Origin: Legionellaceae bacterium
GTDB taxonomy: Bacteria > Pseudomonadota > Gammaproteobacteria > Legionellales > Legionellaceae
Length of the DNA: 64,000 nucleotides
Direction of reading: 5' to 3'
Assembly (NCBI GenBank): GCA_020831865.1
Contig: JAFIFT010000015.1
Span: 81,401 to 145,400, forward strand
The position numbers were made by a program, and so were the translations under genes. The first letter of the stretch is position 1. Every line of letters begins with the position of its first letter. This document shows positions 49,801 to 61,300 of this stretch, one piece after another. A model generated the notes under the pieces. The model made no database searches, was not told the DNA's origin, and saw only the letters and a list, made by a program, of their open reading frames with translations.

Positions 49801-52800
49801 ACAGCGCTTACCGCCCTACATGGTGCCAGCAGCAATTCATCTCATGGATAAATTCCCTGTAAACAACCGAGGCAAAATCGACAAAGCACAATTAACCCAG
49901 GATTATTTAACCGTTGGTCAGGATATCCCCGCAGCTATTGAGCAGACAAATGCAGATGATTTGGACTGGTTTGTAAACTACCTAACACCGTTCGCCAAAG
50001 AAAAGGCGGATACGCTTGATTTACGTCAGGTTAATTTCTTTGACTTGGGATTAAAATCCCGACATGTCATTGAAATGGCTCGTGCCTTTAGCCATGCGCA
50101 GGGACAAATCATCCGTCCAGCTTTGTTTTATCAATACACAACGCCACGCTTGCTAGTCAGCCATTTGGCCAGTAGTGCGCTCAGTCACACCTTGCAAGAA
50201 GCCGTGGTGGTGAAAGCTGTACCACATGAACCGGTTGCCATTGTTGGTATGGCATGTCGATACCCGGGGGCGGATAGTGTTGATGCATTCTGGACCATGT
50301 TGATGAACATGCAATCGGGGCTTTATCGTTACACAGCAGAGGAGTTGCGCGCACTCAATATCCCGGATGCACTGGCTGGCAACAATCGCTATGTGCCCGT
50401 TGCAGGGCGTATTAATGGTATTGATTTATTTGACGCAAATTTTTTTGGCTTTAATCCCAAAGAGGCAGCCCTGACCAGTCCGGCACAAAGGGTATTTATG
50501 GAGTTGGTCTGGCATGCGCTTGAAGACGCTAATAGTGCCGACCTGGAGGGCAGCCATGAAAGAGTGGGCATTTTTGCGGGGTGTGGCGATAATGACTATG
50601 TCAGCGGTGGATATGAAAACCCAACCACCTATCAAGCGATGCTCGGCACAGAAAAAGACTACCTTGCGACAAGGGTGGCGTTTAAACTTGGCCTGACAGG
50701 CCCTGCTGTAAATTTACAAACGGCGTGCTCGTCATCTTTAACGGCCCTGCACTACGCTATGAACAGTATTCAGATGGGCGAGTGCAGCTTTGCCATTGCG
50801 GGGGGCGTGTCCATTGTTCCGGTCAAAGAAGGAGGGTATCTAGCAAAGGATGGCTTTATGTTCTCGCCCAGTGGGCGCTGTGCCCCTTTTTCCAATCAGG
50901 CTGATGGCATTATTGCCTCTCATGGTGCCGGGGTAGTTGTCTTGAAGCCGCTTTCCAAAGCGCAATTAGACGGGGATCGTATCTATGGCCTGGTAAAAGG
51001 AAGCGCAGTCAATAATGATGGCAGTCAGAAAGCCTCATATGTGGCACCCAGCCCGGAAAAACAAGCTGAAGTGATAGAGATGGCTTTGCAACGGGCAGCG
51101 GTCGATAAACATAGCATTTCTTATGTTGAGGCACACGGAACGGGAACGAAATTGGGTGATCCGATAGAAGTGAATGGCTTACGTCACGTTTATGGTGGCC
51201 GAGATAAACACAGCATTGCTATTGGCTCTGCAAAGAGCAATATTGGACACACCATCGCGGCATCGGGTATTGCTGGTGTTATAAAAGCCACACTGGCAAT
51301 CTATCATCAGGTGTTGCCTGGTACGCTGTATGCGCAAAGCACCAGTGGAGAAATTGATTTTGAATCATCCCCTTTTTATGTTCAGCAGCAAACCGCACCT
51401 TGGCGGGCCGCCCATCCAAGACGGGCAGGGGTTAGTTCTTTTGGTATAGGTGGTACTAATGTTCATGCTATTTTGGAAGAAGCACCTTTATCAACCTTAA
51501 GTGATGAGCGGTGTCTGGCCCATCAATGGCAAGCTATTGATGACTGTGCTATTCCAACCCAAAAGAGCCAGGATGATGGGCCGTGGTTATTCGCTTTATC
51601 GGCTAAAACTGAGCGGGCGTTGAATGCGCAAGTTCATCAGCTGATTGCTCTGCTTGAGAAAAATAACACCATTAATCTGGCAGACCTATCTTACACCCTA
51701 ACCTTCGGACGGGCTCAGATGAAGCATCGAGTGATTGTCGAAGCGGCTACGGTTACCGAGCTCGTTCAGGCACTTCAATCTGGCGGCATCACGCTACAAG
51801 CCGCCTCCTTTGGTCAGGAATTTAAAGCATGGTATCAAGCAGATGCCTACTTTCAATCATTAGTTAACAGTTGTGCGGCCACATTTGATAAAGCCAGTGG
51901 CTTAGGGCGTTTATCAGAAGTGCTGCGAAACCTAACCCCTAACGCCTATCAAAAGCAAGCCTTATTGTTGGTGTATCAATGCAGCGCGTTAAGGCGTTAC
52001 CAGGCCAGTGGATTATCAGTGGACAATATTAGAGCTCACGGTACTGGCATGTTAGCTTACCAGGTCGTGAACGGGAAGATTGGTTTGGGTGCAGCACTGA
52101 ATCAAGTTCTGACCGAGGCAAAAGACACGTACTTATCAATGAGCGACATTGACGTTAATGGCGGCCAATCTGCCTTCAGGCAAGTGATTCAACACGCCTT
52201 TATGAAAGGCCTCCGTATTGATTGGCAAGGCTACTGGCGAGGCAGTGTTCGTCAAAAAGTATCCGTACCGTTATACCCATTTGAACGCAAGCGTTACTGG
52301 CATGAAAATGATTCTGCGGTAAAAGAAATGGCCGTTGCAAACCTTGTATCAGGATTACTGAGTGGAGTCCCTATTGCGGTCAGCGATGATGAGTGGTTAT
52401 TCCAGCAGGAATTAAGCTTAAGCAACCCACAGCTTGCCTACCTGAGTAATCACCGTGTGTTTTCTTTCTGTGTTTTTCCGGGAGCGGGCTATACCGAGTT
52501 CTTGCTTAGTGCGGCAAGAAAGGTGAATGCTGATGCGGTTATCGAAATCAATGAGCTTGCTTACGTTGAACCGTTGCAGTTAATAGAAGGGCAAACCCGT
52601 ATTTGCCAGGTACATTTAAAAAAACAGGATGATGGCATATTTGTAGCCAGTATCTTCAGTTATGAACAATCTGGCTGCAAAAGCAAGGCCATTACCCATG
52701 CTCAGGGAAGGTTGACCATCCTGCCGGGAAGTTCACAGCAAAGACGCCCTCATGTCCAGATAGACAGGCTTGCCAAGCTCTGCACCAGTTCTCAGGATGT

Positions 52801-55336
52801 TGCTGAGATTTATGAGGGGTTAGCCAACGATGGTGTTCACTATGGTGAGGACTTTAGAGGAGTGAAAACTTTTACTTTCAATACCACAGGCACAAAATCA
52901 TTCGCAAAGATTGCTTTGGATACTTCACAATCTACAGCGGGCCACACCATCCATCCTATTTTGTTAGACAGTGCCTTTCAATCCATGGTTGGTGTTTTAT
53001 TGATGAACAAAAATGTGCCCAAAGATATGACGTATATTCCTGCGGGTCATGGGCACGCCCGTTTTTATGGTGAAATGACCGCCACAGGGTATGTTCAGGG
53101 TACGGTGGTGCCTTCAAAAGATGATAGGGAGCTAAACGGGAATCTTGCCATTTACACTGAGCAGGGCGATTTGGCCGTGATGATTAATGGATTTTGTTTG
53201 ATCCAGGTTCCCAAAGCCGCTTTAGAAAAGCGTTTTGGAGCAAGCCAGGCTGGCGAAATTTTCTATCAACTCCATTTTAAACCAACCGCAGGCTTGGAGG
53301 TAGGTGAGACAAAACGTACTTGGCTGGTTATTGATAGCCAAAAGACAGTTGGTGTTGGAGTCAAAGAAAAGATACTTGCCAGAGGTGATAAAGTCACCAT
53401 GGCAAAAGCAGCTGACATCGATGATGCTATGTTATCAAGTCTTGGCAGTTCAGTTGGGGTAATTTATCTTGATGGTTTACAAGAGCACAAACCGGAACAA
53501 TTGGCGAATGCCGCTTGGCAATTGATGCAATTGGTCAAAAAGTTGAAGCAAAAAAATGTCCGTGTCAATCGTTTTATGGTGGTTGGTAGTAATGATACGG
53601 AGCAGGGCATTTATCAAGGGTTCTGTAACAGTTTATCTTCTGCACGTCCCGAATGGCAGGTGAGCCTGGTTGATATTGCCGGTTCTAATCAAACGGATTG
53701 CAGTCAAATAGTGTCCGATGAAGCTCAGCAAGACCGCAATGTGGAAATGATGGTTAAATATCGAGATGGCAACCGTTTGGCAGGTCGTATCTGTCGATAT
53801 CAACCTACCATTCCCACAGCTCTTGCCGAAAAATTATTTGGCCCGCATGAAAGTTGTTTGGTTACCGGTGGTTTGGGGGGGCTTGGCTTGCGTGTTGCAG
53901 AGTGGCTTGTTAGCAACGGAGCAAAAAATCTTGTTTTATTGTCTCGAACAGAACGTAACGCACTGCCGGAGATCATAGACCACTGGCGAGCACAACATAT
54001 TGATGTGGCGGTTAAAACTGTTGATGTCAGTGATAAAGCGGCTCTCACAGAAGTATTTGAGGGTATCAAATCAAGCCAGCGCCCTTTAGCGGGTGTTTTT
54101 CACTTGGCTGGTGCATTGCGAGATGCTTTGATTGAAAAACTCGCGGAAGCGGACTTTGAAGCTGTGTTTGCGGCTAAAGTATTGGGCAGTGACTACTTGC
54201 ATCAGCTAACACTGAATGAGAAAGCACTCCGTTATTTCGTTTTATTTTCATCATTGGTCTCGATTATTGGCTCACCTGCACAGATTAACTATGCAGCAGC
54301 TAACGGTTACTTGGATGCCCTGTCTGAAAAAAGGCGAGGTATGGGCTTACCGGCACAGCGAGTCAATTTTGGTGCCTGGGCTGAAGTGGGTATGGCCGCT
54401 AATCTAACAGACGAGCAAAAGCGTCATGGCATGGATCAAATCAGCGTTAAAGAGGGATTGCAAGCCATGGGTATGGCAATGACTTCAAATCAAGCAATCA
54501 TTGCCGCCCGAGTCAACTGGGGGGCAATATGGCGTGAAAGAAGGCAGTTTGGTCTGGTGAGTGAGTTTGTCCATCAGGACAAACCAGTGGTCTTGGATAA
54601 TCCAGCGATAATGTCTCAATTGGCAGGTCTTAATGTTTCAACACGAAACCAACAGCTACAGGCCTATGTTATCAAGTTATTGACTTGTGATACCGGTGAA
54701 CCAGCGTCTGTGTATCTGGATGCATTAGACGAAGGGTTTGAAGACTTGGGGTTACAATCGATGTCCATTGAATCCATAAGTCAAAAGATTCGTGACGATT
54801 TTCCTGAATTGAGCGATTTGGATAGTCAGCTTTTATATACCTATCCAACAATCAACAGACTGGTTATATTCTTAAGTGAGCGCGTAGCTCAAGTGACACA
54901 ACGACAATCAGGAAACAGACTCAGCACCAAAGCGATTCGAGAATGGGTAAAAGAAACTCGCGAGTATGAGCGCAGGTTATCATTGGTAGCCCAAGCAGTT
55001 ATCAAAGACCATTGCAAAAGTGTGGTGTTGTTTGCCAAAGCAGGCAAGTTAAACCAGCCCGAAAACATCCCTTTGACGATTTTGGCCGCCTTAAGCAAAA
55101 GCGCTGACATGATGCGTCTTTTGGTTCATAACGGTCAAGAGGTCAATGTCAGCTTTGATAACAACTCAATAATAACACCACTCACCGTAGCCGTTGCCAT
55201 GGGTAACGTGTCTGTAGTCGATTTTTTACTATCGCAGTCATGTCCGGTTACAAGCGAGCTATTGGCGATGGATACCAGTCCCCAGGTTCAATCATTATTA
55301 GAAGCGAAGCAAGAGAGAGGCTATGAACATAACTGA
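46847..55336 (+). CDS. Hybrid NRPS/PKS subunit 3, Gly module, ankyrin at both ends
   Basis: The 2829-residue subunit starts 3 bases after subunit 2. Domains by eye: ankyrin repeats 1-65; a true condensation domain about 80-520 with HHIIVDG (H216, H217, D221); adenylation about 540-1030; carrier (S1071); KS5 1128-1540 (C1294); acyltransferase remnant (A-H-G-T-G, 1730-1734); DH (H1869, D2041); KR (Y2482); carrier (S2638); ankyrin repeats about 2722-2825. The adenylation pocket reads DIYQLGLIWK, one change from the glycine code DILQLGLIWK, and the domain is uninterrupted. Predicted work: add Gly to the oxazolyl intermediate, then extend once and reduce and dehydrate to an enoyl unit. The stop overlaps the next start by 14 bases, so translation is coupled. 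Confidence 0.9.
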   Translation: MNLRKLIQSIRQGDVTLLQAAIDHGEDINIRCPDTGQSLANLVISLDNDAVMDVLLACEAFDWNMPDEPVCSLVSEDDAFHDFVMEAPVPSGQARLWAQQFLLPQSQQSVYHVPVGLPLEGRYDVNAIKQALRSLMNQHDALRCHFASCDDGLNMVAAKGVALPFEQVELAKDSPELAKFCKQHFEKPFDLNQAPLWRVMLVRHDEASAYLYFVYHHIIVDGDSLDILLRDFTAYYNHSVNHATPCIPDEQPNHFLQTVSRPKSAKQQDCDYWRAKMKDYPDISQPMLDKPRPALPSYDGQIYRFNIQLPDTIQEICQHYKTTLTSLMFAVYNLLLYKITGQQDLIIGAPTSSRDTGRLSDTVGYFIDTLPIRSQIEPNQTLSDFIAQVAENRSLAYAHQSLDFPGILKLLGVKNNPSITPLFQSFFIMMEQQALQQFALEGLRPLTSLDARGISFDKVDYTSSKYDLTLRVDQQGRTLACSFEFVTDCYHESTIALFAEYFNHLLTQVLDTSNPKPCDQLSLSEERIVSAPVPLVRTSSCLLENLKRHAKYRPTHCALRDVDGEMNYKNLWMQVSALAMGLKAKITSRQPVIAIMMERGRLMVVSQLAIMAMGATYVPIDPDYPAERKRSIVLQSQARLVLGDGHIDGVDVETVTPSAVAQPCRQNDLPLIAAETIAYILFTSGSTGEPKGIAVSYGALMSFLQGIHQVLPLSQQDVWLSITNPGFDISGYEYFGPLSVGATCVIADKVSVQDGALLKGKIDKVKPTIMQATPITWENLADSGWVIPAGFRALCGGEKLTKKAHTYLTESAGHAYQLYGPTEATIWATFTEMRRGCAANNIGRVLPHMCAFVLDDAQRPLPPMVPGELYLAGSGLADGYWQDTVKTSQVFITIENIPGIRLYRTGDRVRLMPDGTIEYISRIDTQLKVNGYRIEAGDVETAFKSFVGVDHCVVIHANTDAGSWLVACVQAGSDINRELLRNHVEQRLPPYMVPAAIHLMDKFPVNNRGKIDKAQLTQDYLTVGQDIPAAIEQTNADDLDWFVNYLTPFAKEKADTLDLRQVNFFDLGLKSRHVIEMARAFSHAQGQIIRPALFYQYTTPRLLVSHLASSALSHTLQEAVVVKAVPHEPVAIVGMACRYPGADSVDAFWTMLMNMQSGLYRYTAEELRALNIPDALAGNNRYVPVAGRINGIDLFDANFFGFNPKEAALTSPAQRVFMELVWHALEDANSADLEGSHERVGIFAGCGDNDYVSGGYENPTTYQAMLGTEKDYLATRVAFKLGLTGPAVNLQTACSSSLTALHYAMNSIQMGECSFAIAGGVSIVPVKEGGYLAKDGFMFSPSGRCAPFSNQADGIIASHGAGVVVLKPLSKAQLDGDRIYGLVKGSAVNNDGSQKASYVAPSPEKQAEVIEMALQRAAVDKHSISYVEAHGTGTKLGDPIEVNGLRHVYGGRDKHSIAIGSAKSNIGHTIAASGIAGVIKATLAIYHQVLPGTLYAQSTSGEIDFESSPFYVQQQTAPWRAAHPRRAGVSSFGIGGTNVHAILEEAPLSTLSDERCLAHQWQAIDDCAIPTQKSQDDGPWLFALSAKTERALNAQVHQLIALLEKNNTINLADLSYTLTFGRAQMKHRVIVEAATVTELVQALQSGGITLQAASFGQEFKAWYQADAYFQSLVNSCAATFDKASGLGRLSEVLRNLTPNAYQKQALLLVYQCSALRRYQASGLSVDNIRAHGTGMLAYQVVNGKIGLGAALNQVLTEAKDTYLSMSDIDVNGGQSAFRQVIQHAFMKGLRIDWQGYWRGSVRQKVSVPLYPFERKRYWHENDSAVKEMAVANLVSGLLSGVPIAVSDDEWLFQQELSLSNPQLAYLSNHRVFSFCVFPGAGYTEFLLSAARKVNADAVIEINELAYVEPLQLIEGQTRICQVHLKKQDDGIFVASIFSYEQSGCKSKAITHAQGRLTILPGSSQQRRPHVQIDRLAKLCTSSQDVAEIYEGLANDGVHYGEDFRGVKTFTFNTTGTKSFAKIALDTSQSTAGHTIHPILLDSAFQSMVGVLLMNKNVPKDMTYIPAGHGHARFYGEMTATGYVQGTVVPSKDDRELNGNLAIYTEQGDLAVMINGFCLIQVPKAALEKRFGASQAGEIFYQLHFKPTAGLEVGETKRTWLVIDSQKTVGVGVKEKILARGDKVTMAKAADIDDAMLSSLGSSVGVIYLDGLQEHKPEQLANAAWQLMQLVKKLKQKNVRVNRFMVVGSNDTEQGIYQGFCNSLSSARPEWQVSLVDIAGSNQTDCSQIVSDEAQQDRNVEMMVKYRDGNRLAGRICRYQPTIPTALAEKLFGPHESCLVTGGLGGLGLRVAEWLVSNGAKNLVLLSRTERNALPEIIDHWRAQHIDVAVKTVDVSDKAALTEVFEGIKSSQRPLAGVFHLAGALRDALIEKLAEADFEAVFAAKVLGSDYLHQLTLNEKALRYFVLFSSLVSIIGSPAQINYAAANGYLDALSEKRRGMGLPAQRVNFGAWAEVGMAANLTDEQKRHGMDQISVKEGLQAMGMAMTSNQAIIAARVNWGAIWRERRQFGLVSEFVHQDKPVVLDNPAIMSQLAGLNVSTRNQQLQAYVIKLLTCDTGEPASVYLDALDEGFEDLGLQSMSIESISQKIRDDFPELSDLDSQLLYTYPTINRLVIFLSERVAQVTQRQSGNRLSTKAIREWVKETREYERRLSLVAQAVIKDHCKSVVLFAKAGKLNQPENIPLTILAALSKSADMMRLLVHNGQEVNVSFDNNSIITPLTVAVAMGNVSVVDFLLSQSCPVTSELLAMDTSPQVQSLLEAKQERGYEHN
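50220..54560 (+). repeat. Duplicated KS-(AT remnant)-DH-KR module, copy 2
   Basis: This part of subunit 3 is the partner of 28020-32300 in subunit 1. The same domain order, linker lengths and local wording (WLFQQELSLS, CVFPGAGYTE, IPKALxKRxG, RGxGLPxQRxNxGAWxEVGMA) support a shared recent origin; differences are spread throughout, so it is not a very recent copy. Confidence 0.7.
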
Positions 55337-58300
55337 GTTTTTTGATGCCATTAGAGCAGGTGATATCGATACAGTAAGGAAGGCATTGGAAGCCGGTATG
55401 AGCCCTGAAGTCACGAACAGCGAGGGGCAGAGCGCGCTGGATTTTGCATGTTTTCATGAGAGTGATGAGATTGCCGATCTGTTGTTATCCCCCCCCATGG
55501 GAGCCACTCAATATTTGGTTCCAGAAATAAAAACCGATGAGGATAACCCCATTTGTGTGGTTGGTTACAGTGCTGTGTTTCCTGGTAGTGGTAACAGTCC
55601 GGATGGTTTTTGGCAGACCTTGCTAGGTGATGATCACAAAATGACAGAAGTGCCGGAGGAGCGCTGGGATGCTGATGAGTATTACAGCTCAGATAAAAAG
55701 GCACCCGGTAAGATGTACACCAAACGAGGCGGTTTTATTGAATGCTCTCCTTATGGGTTTGATGCTGACTTCTTCAAAATTGTGCCAAAAGAAGCAAAAT
55801 TTATGGATCCGCAACAAAGGTTAACGCTTGAGGCGGTTTGGTATGCGCTTGAGCACGCCGGGATCGATCCCAACACTCTGAGAGAGCAACTGGTTGGCGT
55901 ATACTGCGGTGTGATGACTCGGGATTATGCTGATATGCTGATTCAAAGTGATGTTGAACACAACAACTTCATCGGCACAGGCAATGGTATCAGTGTGTTG
56001 GCAGGGCGAGTGTCTTATGTCTTTGGTATGCAAGGACCTAGTATGACCGTTGGTACGGCATGTTCATCATCCTTGGTCACTACTCACTTAGCGATGCGAA
56101 GTTTACAAAATGGGGAGTGTGATGTGGCCTTGGCAGGGGGCGTTAACGCCATGCTTGCCCCTGGGGTAACCATTAACTGTTGTAAAGCTAATATGCTGGC
56201 AGAAGATGGGGTTTGTAAAACCTTTTCTGATAGCGCGGATGGCTATGGTCGAGGTGAAGGCGTTGGGATGCTGGTGCTAAAGCGTTATCAAGATGCCATT
56301 CGAGATGGTAATATCATTCATGGTGTCATCAAAGGTTCGGCTGTTAACCAAGACGGTTCTAGTAGTGGTTTGACCGTCCCTAATAAAAACGCACAAATCA
56401 AAGTGATTGAAAAAGCATTGGCATCAGCAGGATTGACCATCGATGATATTGATTTTGTCGAAGCGCATGGGACGGGAACCCAACTTGGTGACCCGATTGA
56501 AATCAATGCCCTGAAAGAAGTATTTGCCAAAAGAAACGCTAACAAGCCACCTGTTTGGGTCAACTCGGCAAAATCTTATGTCGGGCATCTTGAAGCCGCT
56601 GCCGGTGTGGCAGGTATTGTCCGCTTGCTTGAATCATTAAAACATCAAACCATCACCGCCAAGCCTATTCCTGGTAAGATGAATCCAAGATTGCAATTAG
56701 AGGGTTCATCGGTATCAATCCTTGAGCAAAACCAGGCTTGGCCACTATCTGAGGATAAAGTAAGACGGGCTGGGGTTAGCAGCTTTGGTTTCAGCGGTAC
56801 CAATGCGCATATGATTATTGAGGAGCCACCGCTTAAAGGGGTGACGATAGAGCAAAAGCTTGCGGCCCAGTGGACGCGTGAGAGTCGCCTTCCAATACCG
56901 ACACACCCCAGTCGAGATGATGCATCCCAGTTATTGGTGTTGTCTGCCAGAAATGAGCAAGCACTTGCCGCAATGGTTGAACAGTATGTTGAGTTATTGT
57001 CAGGGCTTTCTCAAAAGGATGAAGCATTGTGGAAAGATATTGCATTTAGCACCCAAACAGGTAGGGCGCATCACACTCATAGATTGGTTTTTCAAGCAGA
57101 CTCTATTGAGAGCTGTCTTGCCAAGCTAAACGCATGGCACCCAGCTGCAAAAAAGAACAACTTGTCCAAACCTGACGTTGACGTTTTTATCCCGGTTTTA
57201 GACTCAATAGACTTGGTGTCCGTGCAACGGCGATATCAAAATGATGTGTCATTTGCTGCAATATGCGACGCTGAGTTGAATCAGATTGAGGAGGAAGATG
57301 CCAAATCAATCAGGAGTTGCTTGAAGGAGGATACCGCTCAAATATTAGAATGGCATAAAAAAGCAGCAAAATTGACAGGTATGTATGCTCTTAATCTACG
57401 GTATCAACGCCTGGGGATGCCAAGGGGACCTATTTTCAGTCAGGGAGAGGGGCACTTTTTAGCGGCTGTTTTAGATGGCCGACTTTCATTTTCTGACATG
57501 TTGACGTTGTTTAAAGTACAACAATTAAAGAATGAGAGGGCTCTCAGCAATGCGATGACCTCAATGATTGTACTTGATTCAGAAGGATATTGGTCTGTTC
57601 AATCCACAGATTTATGCCGAGATCTCTTCTATCAGCGTTTTTCTGATATGCAGCAGTCTAGCTCTGGGGTTAAGATAATATTGGGTTGTGAGTATTGGTT
57701 AAGTGCCATAGAGTGCTTGTACCTTTCTGGTCATGACATTGATTGGCGAGCGATGTGGCAAGGTTCCATTCGAACGTTTCAACCATTGCCGCTGTATCCT
57801 TTCCAACGCCAAATCTATCGTTTTCAGGCCAAGCTGCGGGTTCGTGCCCCTCGTGCTGAGGGAGCGGACATTAAAATCGCGGCGAATGGGTATCGTCTCG
57901 AGTGGTCGCCCCTGTCCTTGAAGCAAGACGCAACATTTTCTGAGAAAACTCAACTGCTGATGTTAACTCAGTCTCAGAGCTGCAATCATGCGTTTGTTGA
58001 CAGAGTCAAGGCTGCCGTTGGCAGGCACACGCTTATCTTAACAGAGGGTGAAAGATGGGAGGATGAAACAGGTTATGCTATTTCCTATGATAGTAAAGAG
58101 GATTGGCAGTGGTTCAATGCGTCTGTTGCAAAGCGCAATCTATTCAGAGTGATTGATTTGCGTTATTTGGATGAGGCATCCCAACATGCCGGGTTATTGC
58201 CATTCAGATCTAATGTTGAGTCATACGTTAGCCATCGCTTATACCAAACCCAGATGATGTTCCTTTCTTGGCCTTCTAAAACCATTCCTGGTGGGTATAT

Positions 58301-61300
58301 TGCCTGTTTTCCCCATAGTGACAATGTATCTGAAGATTTGAGTATCTGTCATGAAGGCCTAAAAGGACAGCTTCGCTCCATTGCCTTGGCTCAGGGGCGA
58401 ATGGTATCAGCCTCAATGAGTAATGATGATTTGAGTAAAGCTTTGCGCGAGATGGCCGGGGGACAAATTGATGATGTCGCCATTCGTTATCAAAATGAAC
58501 GATGGTCATCCTGCAAACTGGTTCCTGCGTTAAGGAATGAGCCTGAATTAAGAGCACCATCCTATTCACCTCAAGATGGGGTTGTCATCACCGGTGGTTT
58601 GGGAGCACTTGGGTTTACCATGGCAAAATGGTATGCCGAACAAGGTATCCGACATATAGCGCTATTATCCAGAAGAGCGCCGAGTGAGCAACAAAGCAAG
58701 GATATCGCGGTGCTAGAAAAAAAACATGATGTCCGCATTTGTGTCTTCCAGGTTGATGTTACAAAAGAACAAGCGCTGGCAGATACCATTGCTAAAATTA
58801 AAGAGGTTTTCACCATCCATTCGGTTTATCATCTTGCTGGTGTGCCTACGATTAAGAAATTTGAAGCACTAACGGAAGATGACTACCGGGTTTGTATATC
58901 AGCAAAAGTAATGGGAGCCATCAACTTAAGAAAAGCATTGCTACAATTACCCTACTGGCCCGTACATGTGATCTTATTTTCATCTGTGGCCAGTTTGCTT
59001 CCTGAAAAAGGTCAAACAGCCTATAACGCATCCAACAGAATGCTTGATGGCCTGGCAGAAATCAGTCAGCGCACCGATAAGCCTATGCGAGTGATTAACT
59101 GGGGTCTATGGGGAGCAGCTGGCGCAGGCGCTCAGGCGGAGTTTGTCAAGCGTATTCGCAAAGGATCGGCTGTTATCAGCGAAGCTGAATCTCGTTTGTG
59201 GCTGGACAGGGTTTTGGTATCGACCCGATTTCAAGTGGCCGTACTTGCTATAGACTGGCCTATCTATCAAAAGCATTTGACTGAGTCAGAGCGTTATTTT
59301 GCGCAAAATTTGGTAATCGAAACCACCCCCAGTCCAGTTAGCGAAGTGGGAGACGATGTTAGAGCGGAATGGATTGAATTGGCTGATGCTGATAGATACA
59401 GTCGTATAAAGCAGTTAGTTATAGATATAGTTGCCAAAACCTCAGAAGTCCATGCGACAAAGTTACATGGAGATACCACTTTTGAAGACAATCTGGGGCT
59501 TGATTCAAACGTGTTGGATGAAATTAAAGATGAGCTTCAAAAGTTTCTTGGCAGTGAAGAGAGCCCTTTTCCAGCAACGCTGTTAAGGGATCATGAGTCT
59601 ATCGATGCGTTGACACAATTTTTATGTCATTATTTGGTCAGGAAAAAGGCATGGGCAGGCGGCGCGGATACCCCTACAGATTACATCCGTGAATTGGTGA
59701 ACGAGCGTGAGGTTCAGGTTAAAATCAAAACCCTGAAGCGGAGTAAAGAGAGTCAAGATCCGCCACTGGTGTTGATTCATACCATCATGGGATCGGTGTT
59801 CTTTTACCGGGCATTAGTTTCGCATCTTAATTATAATGGTGCTATTTATGGTATTGATAACCCATATTTCTCTAATCTGGCCAAGAAGTTTGATTCGGTT
59901 GAGGAAATGGCCAAAGCTTACGCAGAGCAAATCACAGCGCAATTTGACAGTCAGCCAATCAGACTGGCAGGTTTGTCCTTTGCCGGTGCTGTTGCCTATG
60001 AAGTAGCGCAACAGTTGGCAGACTCAGGGGTCGCTGTTGACAGCGTGTTAATGCTTGATACGGCCATGCCAGGCGCAGGTCATTTAACTTTGCCGCCTAA
60101 TCAGCGTCAATACGTGATGGGGGAAGTTGCTGATGATATTAATACCTATTATCAAGCTGAGATTGATAATAACCAGCGGATTTTGAATAACTATCGTCCG
60201 GGAAAACCCAAAGATGGGTTGCGTGTTATCTTATTAAAAGCACGAAGCCGTGATAGTGTCAACAGAACATTACCCTCTCTCAATGAAGTGTGTAACGGTT
60301 GGTTACATTTATTCTGTCCAGAAGTGTACAGCCTGCCCGGCTCTCACTTCTCTATGTTTGACAGAACTTATGTTGATACGACGGCTCAAGTCATGAGATA
60401 TGCCTATGATCAGAACGACTATTTTATTGATAAAGACTTGGAAGCTAATGTTGTAGCAAATCGTGAAAGATTATTCTTGCAAGCGGCAAAAAATGGCGAC
60501 AGTTATCTTGTCGTTCGTTTGCTCAAACTCGGAGTCAATCCACTTGCCACTGATGCTCATGGTATCACTGCCGCTGGTTATGCCGCGTTGAACGATGATC
60601 TATGCTCTTTGGCCTGGATTCATTATATGGCTAAGGATAACTTGGTGCTAGAGTCCTTATTCCCTTATGCTATGCGGGGAAATGCTTTGAAGACTATGAG
60701 TTATTTGGTTGAATTCAATCAAGTTTCGGAGCTGGAAGAACCTGATGTAACCTTGTTAATGGATGTCAACAAACAGCAATCTGTGATTCTTTATGGAGTA
60801 AACAAACTTTATAACCAAAGAGAGTGGATGGAGATTTTGGCAGCACATAATGAGTCCTCGAAAGACGATCAACCACAAAGTGCCATGCACATTTTGCCGG
60901 TCAAAAAGACTCCCGTTCCACCTGATCCCGGTGTTGATGTCAAGCAAACTGGTAAGGATGTATTTGTGGGAGAACGAACGGTTAGTGGGCCGGCGCATCA
61001 ACAACCCTTTAATCTGATGTCTGTAACTAAAATTTATTGTGGTGATACGTTTCAGTATGATGTGGTCACCAAGATTAGAAAGGGTGCTGCTGACAAACCA
61101 GCCTTATTCATGTTCCATGCGGCCAGTGGACTTGCGCTTCCTTACAATGGGTTAGGAGACTTGGCATTTGGTGATGTGTATGGCTTTAGTAATCCTTATT
61201 TTGGCAACCAACAAGGACATACCTTTGCATCGATTGAAGAAATGGCTCGTCATTATCTTGAAAGGATGAAACAAGTCCAACCTTGTGGACCCTATTACTT

